DNA of 64,000 bases from Nitratidesulfovibrio sp. (GCF_040373385.1 NZ_JBDXXH010000007.1:62001-126000), one strand, 5' to 3'; counted from the first letter of the stretch, positions 37,438 to 47,354 are shown. Notes: generated by a model from the letters alone, not told the origin. A program made the numbers and translations.

Positions 37438-37479
37438 GGGGGGGGTATCCCCCATATGTGTATGGGGAATATTCCCCAT
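37438..37479. promoter_or_regulatory. Palindrome cluster upstream of the cDPG-synthetase-like gene
   Basis: GGGGGTATCCCCC (37441-37453) is a perfect odd dyad. The 18-bp ATGGGGAATATTCCCCAT (37462-37479) is a perfect palindrome. Both lie 68 to 110 bases before the minus-strand start at 37370. Half-sites recur at 13693-13717 upstream of the TolC operon. A repressor or activator site is inferred. Confidence 0.6.
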
Positions 37480-37591
37480 GCTATGGCAGGGTATCTGGGC
37501 GGCGTCAACCCGTGGGGGGGCGTCCGCCGGGCTTGCGAAGTGCTGCTGCGCAGGGCTGTGAAACGGCGCGGCACCTTGCCGCGCCGGTGCC

Positions 37592-40500
37592 TCAGGCTGG
37601 GGTTATGGTGCCGCGTTCCACGGTGAACAGGGTGGCATCCGGCGCCGCCGTGCGCAGCATGTCCACGGTGTGCGGGTGGCAGGTAAAGAACAGGATCTGA
37701 TGCGGCGTGCCGCTGGCGAGGGGGGCGGCATCGGCCGGGCCATGGTTCGGGGTGTCGCTTGACGCGGCAGCGGCGGCGCCGTCGCGTCCGGCGCGTTCCC
37801 CGCACAGGTCCGCAAGGGCGGCGGCGGTGCGGGCCGCGCGCTCCGGGTCGAAGTTGACCAGGATGTCGTCCATGATCAGGGGCAGCGGTTCGGCGTGCAG
37901 GGCGTGGGTGCGCACGTAGCCCAGCCGCAGGGCCAGGTACAGCTGCTCGCGGGTGCCCCGGCTGAGGTGCTCGTGCGGCACCGGTTCGCCGTCGGCGGGC
38001 ACGGCGCGGGGCACGCCGTCTTCCAGCGATGCGGCAATGGACTGCCAGCGCCCCCCGGTGATGGTCCGGAAGATGGCCGCCGCCTCGCGGATCACGTGGG
38101 GCTGGCGCTCCCGCTCGAAGCGCCGCCGCGCCGTTTCGATGAGGTGGCGGGCCAGGGCGTTGCGGCTCCATTCCAGGGCCATCTGGCGGGCAGACTCCAG
38201 CAGGGCGGCCTCCTGCCTGCGCAGGGCGGCCACGTCGTCGGCAGAGGCGACCTGCTCGCGCTGCACGCGCAGCGCGGCCGCCTTGTCCACCAGTTCCGCC
38301 TCCTGCGTGGCCAGGGCGGTCAGCTCCGTGGCCAGTTCGTCGCAGCGGGCCTGCATGGCCTCGCGGTCGGCGGTGGCCAGTTCGGCGCGCAACGCGGCCA
38401 GCGGGTCTGGTTGCAGGCTGGTGGATGCGCCGTCCGGCAAGCTGCCCGTGGCAGAGGTTGCAATGTCCGGCAGGGCGGCGGCCAGATGGTCTGTCAGGTC
38501 GCCCTTGCGGCGCAGCAGTTCCTGCCGCTCTGCAAAGGACGCGGCGCGGCGCAGGAAGTCTTCCTCGTCCGTCGCGTCGCCAGCGGCCAGCAGTTCGGCC
38601 ACGGCGGCCATGGCGGCGGCGTGGGCGGCTTCCGCGTCGTGCAGTTCGGTCCGCAGTTCCGCGTGCCGGGCGGCCAGCCTGTCCCGTTCGGCGGCCATGG
38701 TTACGGCGGCTTCGGCGGCGGTGGCCAGCGCGTCCAGCGTTGTCACTGGATCATCCCCTAGGGCGGCATCGGGCAGGGCATTGGCGCAGTCTGCGGCCAT
38801 GCGGACCAGCGGGGTTTTAAGCGCGGCCAGCTCCGCGTCCAGCGCGGCGCGGCGGGCGGCAAGCCCGGCGGCCTCGTTGTCCAGGCGCAGCCATTCGTCC
38901 ATGACTGCAAGGGCGTCGCGGGCGGTGGCCGGAGTCAAATCCGGGGACAGGCCGCGTTCCGCCAGCCAGCCGCGCCATGCGTCCGTGGCTGCGCCTGTCG
39001 TGGCCGTTGCGGCGTGCAGCGCCGCGTCGGCTTCCTGCACGGCGGTCAGGGCCTGCTGTTCCCGTTCGCGCCGGGCGGCCAGTTCCGCCATGGCCCGTTC
39101 CCGTTCCTGCCGCCGGGCCTCGGCGGTGCGCAGGTCGGTCAGCATGCGGTCCACACCGGCCAGCAGGGCGGCGGCGGCCTCGTCGGTCATTCCCGCCCCG
39201 TTCGGCCCGTTTGGCCCATTCGGCCCGTCCATTTCGTCGGGGCACAGCGGGGCCAGGCCGGGCACGTGGCGGGCGGCATCGGCGAGTGTTGCGATCTGTC
39301 CCGTCAGGGCCGCAACGCGGGCGGTCAGCGCATCGGCCTGCGCCGCACGGGCCGTGCAGGCCTCCACCCGGTCGAACAGGCCGAGGGCCGCTTCCGGGAC
39401 GAAGGATTCCGGCAGGCCAAACCGGGCGCAGTGCGCGGTCCAGTCCGCGCGGGCCTGGTGCAGGGCCGCTTCCGCCGCCTCGCGGGCGTGCAGGGCCTGC
39501 AGGTGCCGGGCGCGCAGGGTGGCGCAGTCGGTTTCGCGGGCTGCGGCTTCCGCATCGGCCCGGTCACGCCGGGCGCGCTCGTCGCGGGCGCGTTCCAGCG
39601 CGCGTTCGGTCACGTCCACGTGGTCGGCAAGGGCAGAACCGCTGATGGCAGCGTCTGCATCGGATATTCCCGCCTCGCGCAGCAGGCGCGCCGCGTCTGT
39701 GCGCAACGCGTCATGGCGTTCGGCCAGTTCCCGGTGCCGTGCGGCAAGCTGGGCGGCACGGGCCGCATGGGCGGCCTGTTCCGCCGCATCGCGCCGGGGC
39801 CAGCCCGTTGCCAGCAGGGCAAGGCCGCACAGCGCGGCCACCCCGCACAGGTACACGGGGGCAAGGCCCATGGCCGCGAAGGGGGCCAGCCCGGACAGCC
39901 AGGCCAGTGAAGACGCGGCGGAAATGTCCAGCGCGCCCCGCAGCGCCGCCAGCAGCAGCCCGGCGGACACCGCGCCCGCCGCCAGCAGCGCGCCGCCAAG
40001 GGCGAGCAGCACCACCGATTTGCGAACCACGGGCGCGTTGGCCGCGTGGTCCCGCTCCGCGCGGGCGGCTTCGGTCGTGCGTTCCGCCTCCAGGGCAAGT
40101 CCGTCTGCCACCCGGCGCAGGCGGCGCACGGCCTCTGCCCGGCGGTCCAGTTCCTCGCGGGTGGGTGCGGTGATGGCCCGTGCGCTCAGGATGGCCTGAT
40201 CGCGTCGGGAGGAAAGGTCGTCCAGTTGCGCGGCCAGTTCGTCGGCCCGTCGGGCGGCCTCGCGGGCAGCGTCGGCAGCATCGGTGGCGGTGCGGGCGCG
40301 GGCGGCCAATGCCTCGCGGGCGCGGGGCGATGTGTCGAAGCCGCGCAGGGTTTCCGGGGTCCAGCCGGGGGAAATGTCCGTCAGCGACCGGGCCAGCGCG
40401 GCGGCCTGCACGCCCAGTTCGGCGCGCAGCCCCGGCAGTTCGGCCAGCGCGGACCCGGCCTGGGCGCGCAGGCTGCGCAGCCGTTCGGCCTGTTCCACGC

Positions 40501-41806
40501 CGAGGGTATCGGCGGCGTCCGCGCCCAGCGCGTCGGCCTGGGCGTGGGCCAGTTCCGCCGCGTGGCGGGCGGATTCGTGCTCTGCGGCACGGCGATCGCG
40601 TTCGGCGCGGGCCTGGCGCAGGTCGGCCCCGGCGGCATCCATGGCGGCCTCGTGCGTGGCGATGGCCTCTCGCGTGAACAGCGAACGGTCGAAGCCGCGC
40701 ACCCGCTCCGGGGTCCAGTCCGCGCCAAGGGCGGCCAGCAGCCGTTCCCGGTCGGCGCGGTTGCGTTCCAGGTCCGCCAGCAGGGCGGGCAGGGCGGCGT
40801 GGGCGTTGCGGTAGCTGGCCTTGCGTTCCAGCAGGGCGCGCAGCTCCGGCGCGGCGGCCAGCAGCCGGGCGTCGGGCGTGCGCTGCGCCAGCGTTGCCTC
40901 CAGCGCTGTCAGTTGCGTACGCAGCCCCTGTGCCCGCAACCCTCGCTCTGCGGCGCGTTCGCGCTCCCGCTCGAAGCGGGCCTTGCCGTCCTGCGGAAAG
41001 CGTTCGACCACCACGTCAAGCCGGGCCAGTTGCCCTTCCACGGCCACCAGTTCCTGCCACTGCCGCCACACGCCCAGGCGGCGTTCCAGCGCGCGGTGTT
41101 CGGCCTCGCGCCCGGCACGGTCGGCGCGCACCCCGGCCAGCCGGGCGGACAGGTCGTCCAGTTCGGCGGACAGGGCGTCGTAGCGGGCGGTGTCCCGTTC
41201 GTGGGTGCGCAGGGTGGCGCGCAGGGTTTCCAGTTCCTTCAGCGCGTCGTTGAGTGGTGGCTTGCGGCCCTCCGGCAGATACAGCGCGGCCATGCGGCCC
41301 GAAAGGTCGTCCAGCAGCTGGCTGGGCGGCCGCAGCCCCTGCCCGGCCCCCGCGCCCAGCAGCACGTTGCGCGCGCCTTCCGCCGAGAGAGAGGAAAATT
41401 CCTGCAATTCCGATAGGCTGAACCCGTAGATGTTGCGGTAGAGGTCGGGCGTCACCCCGTGCAGCAGGGCGGCGGCCAGTTCCGTGTCCAGCGGCGTGCC
41501 CTGGGCATCGGTGAAGGTCAGCGTGCCGCCGTGCGCGCCGGGGCGGCGGGTAAGCCGCACCACGCCGCAGCGGTCGGTGTGCAGGGTAAGCGTACCACCC
41601 GCCTCTGCCGCGCGGCCCGAAAGCGGCACGCGGTGCGCGGCGCGGCTGCGCGGGTAGCCCGCCAGCATGGCCCGGAAGAAGTCGAGGCAGGTGGATTTGC
41701 CCGCCTCGTTGCTGCCGAGGAAAATGGACAACCCCGGCGGCAGTTGCTGGATGGTCTGGCCCGCCAGAACGCCGAAGCCGTCGATGTGCGCGCGCTGGAT
41801 GTACAT
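37592..41806 (-). CDS. YhaN-type Rad50/SbcC-like ATPase with a central membrane hairpin
   Basis: A 1404-residue AAA ATPase of the YhaN class. Walker A GSNEAGKST sits at residues 31-39 and the C-terminal part carries the signature and Walker B (LSRGTREQLYLALRLGYV, PLIMDDILVNFD). Long Ala/Arg/Glu coiled coils lie between. Near the middle are two hydrophobic helices (about 595-660), a feature of the COG4717 family, so the coiled coil may be tied to the membrane. A GPNGPNGPNG repeat is inserted near residue 860. It overlaps the YhaO gene by one base and should form a complex with it. Confidence 0.88.
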   Translation of the reverse strand: MYIQRAHIDGFGVLAGQTIQQLPPGLSIFLGSNEAGKSTCLDFFRAMLAGYPRSRAAHRVPLSGRAAEAGGTLTLHTDRCGVVRLTRRPGAHGGTLTFTDAQGTPLDTELAAALLHGVTPDLYRNIYGFSLSELQEFSSLSAEGARNVLLGAGAGQGLRPPSQLLDDLSGRMAALYLPEGRKPPLNDALKELETLRATLRTHERDTARYDALSAELDDLSARLAGVRADRAGREAEHRALERRLGVWRQWQELVAVEGQLARLDVVVERFPQDGKARFERERERAAERGLRAQGLRTQLTALEATLAQRTPDARLLAAAPELRALLERKASYRNAHAALPALLADLERNRADRERLLAALGADWTPERVRGFDRSLFTREAIATHEAAMDAAGADLRQARAERDRRAAEHESARHAAELAHAQADALGADAADTLGVEQAERLRSLRAQAGSALAELPGLRAELGVQAAALARSLTDISPGWTPETLRGFDTSPRAREALAARARTATDAADAAREAARRADELAAQLDDLSSRRDQAILSARAITAPTREELDRRAEAVRRLRRVADGLALEAERTTEAARAERDHAANAPVVRKSVVLLALGGALLAAGAVSAGLLLAALRGALDISAASSLAWLSGLAPFAAMGLAPVYLCGVAALCGLALLATGWPRRDAAEQAAHAARAAQLAARHRELAERHDALRTDAARLLREAGISDADAAISGSALADHVDVTERALERARDERARRDRADAEAAARETDCATLRARHLQALHAREAAEAALHQARADWTAHCARFGLPESFVPEAALGLFDRVEACTARAAQADALTARVAALTGQIATLADAARHVPGLAPLCPDEMDGPNGPNGPNGAGMTDEAAAALLAGVDRMLTDLRTAEARRQERERAMAELAARREREQQALTAVQEADAALHAATATTGAATDAWRGWLAERGLSPDLTPATARDALAVMDEWLRLDNEAAGLAARRAALDAELAALKTPLVRMAADCANALPDAALGDDPVTTLDALATAAEAAVTMAAERDRLAARHAELRTELHDAEAAHAAAMAAVAELLAAGDATDEEDFLRRAASFAERQELLRRKGDLTDHLAAALPDIATSATGSLPDGASTSLQPDPLAALRAELATADREAMQARCDELATELTALATQEAELVDKAAALRVQREQVASADDVAALRRQEAALLESARQMALEWSRNALARHLIETARRRFERERQPHVIREAAAIFRTITGGRWQSIAASLEDGVPRAVPADGEPVPHEHLSRGTREQLYLALRLGYVRTHALHAEPLPLIMDDILVNFDPERAARTAAALADLCGERAGRDGAAAAASSDTPNHGPADAAPLASGTPHQILFFTCHPHTVDMLRTAAPDATLFTVERGTITPA

Positions 41807-43350
41807 CAGTCGGCCTCCAGCATGTCGCAGCAGATGCGTTCGGCGTCGTCCAGCAGGGCAGCCAGGTCTTCGGGCGACAGGGCGTCGGACGGGCCGAGGA
41901 AGCGGCGTCCGCGCGGGCCGTCGTACAGCGGGGCGAGCACGGCGGCGGCCAGGGCGCGCAGGGCGACCGGGTCGGCCGGGAGGTAAAGATCAGGGGGCGC
42001 CTCGGGTGATGGCGCGCCGTCCGATGGCGTGCCGGGTGATGCGGCGTCGGGGGTGCCCGCCGGGCAGGCGGCACCATCGCCCGCAGGCGGTTCCGGCAGG
42101 CCCCGCGCGGCGGCGGCCACGCGCAGCACTTCGCCCAGCAGGTCGTCGCGGCGGCGCAGCGCGTCCATGTCCACGTCGGGCCGGGTGCGCAGTTCGATGT
42201 CCTTGACCCAGACAAGGGGATCCAGCGAGGCCCCGGCCTCGCGCAGCATTTCCAGCAGTCCTTCCACCGCGCCGGGGCGGCGCAGGTGGCGGTCCAGCGG
42301 ACCGCGACCGTGCAGGATCACCCGGCACAGGGCGGCTTCCACCGGGAAGGCGGGCGCGCCGGGGGTGCCGGGGGCGCCGGGCGCATCGGGCGTCGCAGCC
42401 CCTGCGGCGGCGCGTTCCATGGCCTCCAGGATGCGGCCATGCAGGGCTTCCAGCGAGGCCGCACCGTTGGCCGTGTCAGCGTCATCGGGGCTTCTGCCCC
42501 CATTCTCGTTGTCGCCGCCAGTTGCATCCGTTCCTATGGTCACCTCCACCACCTGCCAGTGCACCGGGGCCAGGGGGCGGAATTCCGTTTCCACCTCGCC
42601 GTCGTCGTGCACGGTGACCAGTTGGCAGCCGCGTGGCCCGTCCTCGTTGATGTGCAGCCCCTGCGTGGAGCCGGGGTAGACCACATGGGGCCGCGTGCGC
42701 AGCACCTGCGGCAGGTGGATGTGCCCCAGCGCCCAGTAGTCGAGGCCGGTGGCAGTCAGGTCGTCCAGGGTGCAGGGGGCGTAGCGGCCCGCGTCGCGCG
42801 TGCCGGGCGTGGCGCCCACGTTGCAGTGCAGCACGCCGATCTGCGGCGCGCCGGGGGGCACGTCCGTGTCCTGAATCGCGGTGGCGCGGGAAAAACGTTT
42901 GGCAAGGTTGCGGCCCTCGCGGTCGGTCTCGTGGCTGATGCCGTGCACCACGGCCACCACGCGTCCGTCGCGGGTCAGGGGATGGGATTCCACCTGCGGG
43001 CCGAACACGGTGACCCCGTCCGGCCAGTGCAGCGAGTGCACCCGCGAGGTGAGCGGGTCGTGGTTGCCGTGGGCGATGAACACCCGCACCCCCGCGTCCG
43101 TCAGGCGCGTGCAGCCGTCGCGCAGGGCCACCTGGGCGCGCAGGCTGCCGTCCTCGTGGTTGTGCACGTCGCCCGCGATGAGCAGGGCGTCGGGCCGTTC
43201 GGCAAGGCACAGTTCCACCAGCCGCTCCCACGCGGTGAAGGTGGCGCGGTGCAGCCGGTCGGCCAGACGGGGGGAAAGGTCGCGCGAGACGCCCGCGAAG
43301 GCGGCGTCAAGGTGCAGGTCTGCGGCATGGACGAAGCGGAATGCTGGCAT
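41806..43350 (-). CDS. YhaO/SbcD-type exonuclease (calcineurin-like phosphoesterase)
   Basis: A 514-residue nuclease of the Mre11/SbcD family. The metal-binding motifs are ordered as expected: HAADLHLD, AGDVHNHED, AHGNHDP, VLHCN and GHIHLP. The C-terminal half binds the partner ATPase and contains Pro/Ala/Gly inserts (around 335-355 and 440-465). The start at MPAFRFVHAADLHLD matches the family; a longer upstream frame is not conserved. The final base overlaps the start of the ATPase gene. Together they should process DNA ends. Confidence 0.92.
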   Translation of the reverse strand: MPAFRFVHAADLHLDAAFAGVSRDLSPRLADRLHRATFTAWERLVELCLAERPDALLIAGDVHNHEDGSLRAQVALRDGCTRLTDAGVRVFIAHGNHDPLTSRVHSLHWPDGVTVFGPQVESHPLTRDGRVVAVVHGISHETDREGRNLAKRFSRATAIQDTDVPPGAPQIGVLHCNVGATPGTRDAGRYAPCTLDDLTATGLDYWALGHIHLPQVLRTRPHVVYPGSTQGLHINEDGPRGCQLVTVHDDGEVETEFRPLAPVHWQVVEVTIGTDATGGDNENGGRSPDDADTANGAASLEALHGRILEAMERAAAGAATPDAPGAPGTPGAPAFPVEAALCRVILHGRGPLDRHLRRPGAVEGLLEMLREAGASLDPLVWVKDIELRTRPDVDMDALRRRDDLLGEVLRVAAAARGLPEPPAGDGAACPAGTPDAASPGTPSDGAPSPEAPPDLYLPADPVALRALAAAVLAPLYDGPRGRRFLGPSDALSPEDLAALLDDAERICCDMLEAD

Positions 43351-43489
43351 GGGTGACGGGAGGGTTGGGGGTGACTGGGAATCCCGTCGTTTGCGGGGCG
43401 ATAGCGCCTTGTCTAGCACACCGCGCGGCGGGCCGTCACCGTGCCCGGCGCGCACGGGCCGGGGGGCATGCCGGGGCGGGAAGGCGGGG

Positions 43490-44314
43490 CTAGCCGCGTC
43501 GTTCCGCCGCGTACACCCCCGGGGGAATGCCCATGAGTCGTTTGAAGACCCTGTTCAGGTGGCTCTGGTCGCAGAATCCCGCCGCCTGGGCGACCTCGGG
43601 CAGGGGCCGGGCTTCATCCAGCAGGCTGCGCGCATGGCGGATGCGCTCGGCCTGCTGGTACTCGTGCGGCGACAGGCCGGTGTGCCGTTGGAAGAGCCGC
43701 TGGAAATGGCAGGGCGACAGCCCGGCCAGCGCGGCAAGGTCACCCAGCCGCAACGGATCGGCATGGTGCTTGCGGATGTGGGCGGCAACCCGGTCCATGG
43801 TCCGCACATGGCGTTCCGGCGGTAGGGGGGCCGGGGGGGCGATGTCCGCGTGGCGCAACAGTGCGACGAGAAAGGCCAGCAAGTCTTCTTCGCGCTCCAG
43901 CGTCGAGGCGGGCCGGGTGAGCAGGCCCAGCAGGCGGCGGAATTGCCGGGCCAGGGGGGCGTCATCCAGCACGGAGGACGCAAAGCGAGGGTGCGCGTTC
44001 GTCGTGCCCGTCAATTCCGAGGCGAGGGCATGCATCCGCTCCGGCAGCAGGCTGAGCACGCGGTAACAGTGCGGCCCCGTGGCCTCGCAGGCATGGCGTT
44101 GGCCGGGGGCAATCACGAACAGGCCCTGCGCGGGAATGACACACGACCTGTCGGGCAGGTGCAGCACCCGTTGTCCCGCGTCCACCAGCCCCACGCAGTA
44201 GCTGCCATGGGCGTGGGCCGGAAAGCGTGCCTCCACGCCCCGGCCCAGCACAAGCTGCACGTCCGGCAGGTCCGGTACGCGCGGAAATCGGATGAGCGGA
44301 CGTTGCGGCGTCAT
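43490..44314 (-). CDS. AraC-family transcriptional regulator
   Basis: A 274-residue protein: an N-terminal cupin-like sensor domain (HGSYCVGLVDAGQRVLHL) and a C-terminal AraC double HTH (LAALAGLSPCHFQRLFQRHT, then EVAQAAGFCDQSHLNRVFKR). It begins 23 bases after the stop of the cupin gene on the same strand and is probably in one operon with it. The inducer is unknown. Confidence 0.9.
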   Translation of the reverse strand: MTPQRPLIRFPRVPDLPDVQLVLGRGVEARFPAHAHGSYCVGLVDAGQRVLHLPDRSCVIPAQGLFVIAPGQRHACEATGPHCYRVLSLLPERMHALASELTGTTNAHPRFASSVLDDAPLARQFRRLLGLLTRPASTLEREEDLLAFLVALLRHADIAPPAPLPPERHVRTMDRVAAHIRKHHADPLRLGDLAALAGLSPCHFQRLFQRHTGLSPHEYQQAERIRHARSLLDEARPLPEVAQAAGFCDQSHLNRVFKRLMGIPPGVYAAERRG

Positions 44315-44336
44315 GTGCCTCCGCAGGCGCCACCAG

Positions 44337-44732
44337 TTACAGCAGCGCCGGAAAGAACTTGGCCAGCAGCCACAGGCCGTCGTCACCTGCCTGCACGCGG
44401 TGCGCCGTGCCCATGGGGATGACGTTGACCGAGCCCGGACGGTAGTCCATGCCCTTGCCGGACACCTCTGCCCGGCCGGACCCGTGCATGACCTCGTGCA
44501 GTTCCCACTGTCCCTCGTGGACGTGTGTTTCAAGGGTGCATCCCGGCGCCACCCGCACCATGTGGCAGGACAGGCGCCCTTCCGTGGATGCGCCGCGCAC
44601 GAGGTGCTTCATTTCCACGCCCTGGAAGGACGGATGCGGATTCCATGCCATGCCGCAGGCATCGTAGTGGCCGTCGGGGCAGCCGATTTCCGCGTGTTCC
44701 ATGCATTCGCCAAGACAGTCTGCCGTTTTCAT
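44337..44732 (-). CDS. Cupin-domain protein
   Basis: A 131-residue single cupin. The metal-binding signature is seen as ETHVHEGQWELHEVMHG with the second motif SVNVIPMGTAHRV. Cysteines at the N-terminus (ADCLGEC...CGMAW) may add metal binding. Family members include isomerases, dioxygenases and sensors, so function is open. It sits directly upstream of the AraC regulator. The start codon is a clear ATG. Confidence 0.85.
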   Translation of the reverse strand: MKTADCLGECMEHAEIGCPDGHYDACGMAWNPHPSFQGVEMKHLVRGASTEGRLSCHMVRVAPGCTLETHVHEGQWELHEVMHGSGRAEVSGKGMDYRPGSVNVIPMGTAHRVQAGDDGLWLLAKFFPALL

Positions 44733-45085
44733 CCGGTTGTCTCCCGTGTCTGGGCGCAGGGCCCCTTGCCCGCGCCGGAAGAAACCCTATGTCCGATGCA
44801 GTGGGACGTCTTGGATGATCGTGCGATTCCGGAACATTCCCGGGAGTGGATCAAGCCCATGCCCCAGTACGCCATTGCGGGCTCGCCCGTGTGGTATCGT
44901 GTTGCCTGCCACATTCCGTCCCGTCCACCGTTCGTCCCACGGTGCCGCACAAGCTTCGCCCGCAATCCGGTCTGCAACCGGGGTGCAAGCGGGCCACGGT
45001 GCCTGCCTTGGCCCCGCCACGGCCTTGCCGGTCCCGACAACCGCGCCCCGCTTCCGGCCTCGTTCCCCCTCTGCTAGAACAGGGC
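44733..45085. other. Divergent gap cupin / dinB
   Basis: 353 bases without a gene. It must contain the promoters of both divergent genes. I see no convincing LexA-type operator. The frame open upstream of the dinB start is not conserved. Confidence 0.4.
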
Positions 45086-46519
45086 ATGGCGCAACGCTGG
45101 ATCATGCATATCGACATGGACGCCTTTTTCGCGTCCGTGGAGCAGATGGACGACCCCTCCCTGCGGGGCAAGCCGGTGGCCGTGGGCGGCTCGCACCGGG
45201 GGGTCGTTTCCGCCGCGTCGTACGAGGCGCGGCGCTTTGGCGTGCGCTCGGCCCTGCCCATGAGCACGGCGCTGCGGCTGTGCCCACAGCTGATCGTGGT
45301 GCCGGGGCGCATGCGCCGCTACGCCGAGCTTTCGCACCGCATCATGGACGCGTTGCGCGAATTTTCGCCGCTGGTGGAACCGGCCTCGGTGGACGAGGCC
45401 TATCTGGACGCCACGGGGCTGGAGCGGCTGTTCGGCCCGGTGGAGAACATGGGCATGGCGGTGAAGGCCCGCGTGCTGGACGTGACCGGCGGGCTGACCT
45501 GTTCCGTGGGCGCGGCCCCGGTGAAATTCCTGGCCAAGATCGCCTCGGACGTGAACAAGCCGAACGGCCTGTTCATCCTGTACCCGGAAGACGTGACGGA
45601 ATTCCTGCGCACCCTGCCCGTGGGTCGTATACCGGGGGTGGGCAAGCGATCGCTGGATGCACTGGATCAGTTGGGCGTGCGCAGCGCGGGCGACGTGCTG
45701 CGCTATTCGCGCGAATTCTGGGAGCGGCGCTTCGGCAAGGGGGGCGTGCACCTGCACGAACGGGCCAGCGGCGTGGACCCGCGCGAGGTGGAACCGTATT
45801 CCGAGCCCAAATCGGAAAGCGCGGAGAACACCTTTGCCGAGGATACCGCCGACCGCGACGTGCTGCGGCGCTGGCTGCTGGCGCAGGCCGAGCGGGTGGG
45901 GGCATCGCTGCGGCGGCAGCGGCTGGCGGGCCGCACCATCACGCTGAAGGTGAAGTACGCGGACTTCAGGTCCATATCCCGCAGCCACAGCCTGCCGGAG
46001 CCCACGGCATCGACGCAGACCATTTTTGACGAAGCGTGCAGGCTGCTGGACGCCCTGACCCTGGCGGACAAGGTACGGCTGATCGGGGTGGGGGTGTCCA
46101 ACTTCGGCCCGGCGCACCACGGCCCGCGCCAGCTCCCCCTGCCGCTGGAGATTCCCGGCAGGGGGAAGGGCGGGAAGGCGTCCGGCAAGGACGGGGCTGG
46201 TCGGAGCACGGCAGGCCGTGAGAGGGGCAGGGACGCCGGGCAGCGGGGTGCGGACGGTGCGCGTTCCGTGGGGGCATCCGCCGAGCATGACGAACAGGAC
46301 GGGCCAGGTGGATCGGACGTGTCGGGCGGGCAGGGCGGACCGGGCAGGCCGGGTGGTCAGGCCCCCCCCGCTGCCGCACTCCCCGCCGCATCCATCCCCC
46401 CGCCGGATGAGAACCGCCGCAAGAAACTGGACGCCGCGCTGGACGCCCTGCGCGACCGGCATGGCCGCGATGCCGTGGTGCGCGGTCGCCTGTTCGGGTT
46501 CGATTCCAGGAAAAAGTAG
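45086..46519 (+). CDS. dinB: DNA polymerase IV (Y family)
   Basis: A 477-residue translesion polymerase. MHIDMDAFFASVEQ (7-20) and PASVDEAYLD carry the catalytic acidic residues, and GRIPGVGKRSLDALDQLG is the HhH motif. The polymerase core ends near residue 350 with QLPLPLE, a possible beta-clamp-binding motif. A further ~120 residues follow: a Gly/Asp-rich linker, then a conserved-looking end (ENRRKKLDAALDALRDRHG) found in some DinB proteins. The start MAQRWIMHIDMD is the first sensible one. Confidence 0.93.
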   Translation: MAQRWIMHIDMDAFFASVEQMDDPSLRGKPVAVGGSHRGVVSAASYEARRFGVRSALPMSTALRLCPQLIVVPGRMRRYAELSHRIMDALREFSPLVEPASVDEAYLDATGLERLFGPVENMGMAVKARVLDVTGGLTCSVGAAPVKFLAKIASDVNKPNGLFILYPEDVTEFLRTLPVGRIPGVGKRSLDALDQLGVRSAGDVLRYSREFWERRFGKGGVHLHERASGVDPREVEPYSEPKSESAENTFAEDTADRDVLRRWLLAQAERVGASLRRQRLAGRTITLKVKYADFRSISRSHSLPEPTASTQTIFDEACRLLDALTLADKVRLIGVGVSNFGPAHHGPRQLPLPLEIPGRGKGGKASGKDGAGRSTAGRERGRDAGQRGADGARSVGASAEHDEQDGPGGSDVSGGQGGPGRPGGQAPPAAALPAASIPPPDENRRKKLDAALDALRDRHGRDAVVRGRLFGFDSRKK

Positions 46520-46580
46520 ATCGTTATGTGGCCTTCCAGGGGGCTGTTTCCAGGATTCCTGTTTTGGCAACAGCCCTTGC

Positions 46581-47354
46581 TTATTCCCCCAGCAACACCG
46601 GATTGCACCGCTCGCAGGTGGCGAAATCGGGCGTGAAGGCATGCGAGCCGATGACCGTGACCGGGCGCATGCCTTGCAGCGAGTTCAGCAGGTAGGCGTG
46701 GCGGAAGGCGCGCAGTTCTCCGGCGCGCACGGTGCAGTCGCGCACGGGCAGCAGCTCGCGCACGGCGGCCAGGGTGGTGCTGGGCAGGCGGCAGCCGCCC
46801 GTAGGGGTGCAGAAGCAGTCGCCGTCGCCGAACAGCAGCGCGGCGGTGGTGGCCTCGGTCACGATGCCGCCGGGCTGGGTGAGTACGGCGTCGTCCTGAC
46901 CCAGGGCGCGGGCGGCCCTGCGTTCCAGATAGCAGAGCATGTAGTTCATGGACTTGTGCAGGGCCAGCGAACCCAGCGTGGCGGGTGGCGCCAGGCGCAG
47001 GCTGTAGGTGCGGTCGGGCGCGGGCGGGTCGTAGGGGGCGGCGGTGACAAGCGGGGCCATGGCCGCGTCCTCGTCCTCCAGCGGGGTGATGATGTTCACC
47101 CGCGCCTGCCGCCCGGCAAGGCCGTTGGCGTGCACCACTTCCGCGATGACCGCCGGGTAGTCCACGGGTTCGGCCACTAGGCCGAAGTGGTCCAGGCTGG
47201 CCTGCAAGCGCGCCAGATGCGCATCCAGGCGGCTGGGACCGTGCCCGTTCCACAGGATGGTTTCGAAGAACCCGGCCCCGTACCGGAAGGCCGGACTGCC
47301 GATGTCCAGCCGTACCCCGCCCTCGTGCAGCGCGCCGCCCCGCCAGTGGATCAT
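46581..47354 (-). CDS. pabC: Class IV aminotransferase, aminodeoxychorismate lyase (PabC)
   Basis: A 257-residue PLP enzyme of fold type IV. FRYGAGFFETILWN lies near the N-terminus, LHKSMNYMLCYLE holds the Schiff-base Lys, and GIVTEATTAALLF and PSTTLAAVRELL are the cofactor-phosphate regions. It should make 4-aminobenzoate from ADC. The ATG at 47354 was chosen over 47360 because it sits seven bases after GGAGG and overlaps the pabB stop as ATGA. Branched-chain or D-amino-acid aminotransferases are close relatives, but the pab context decides. Confidence 0.88.
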   Translation of the reverse strand: MIHWRGGALHEGGVRLDIGSPAFRYGAGFFETILWNGHGPSRLDAHLARLQASLDHFGLVAEPVDYPAVIAEVVHANGLAGRQARVNIITPLEDEDAAMAPLVTAAPYDPPAPDRTYSLRLAPPATLGSLALHKSMNYMLCYLERRAARALGQDDAVLTQPGGIVTEATTAALLFGDGDCFCTPTGGCRLPSTTLAAVRELLPVRDCTVRAGELRAFRHAYLLNSLQGMRPVTVIGSHAFTPDFATCERCNPVLLGE

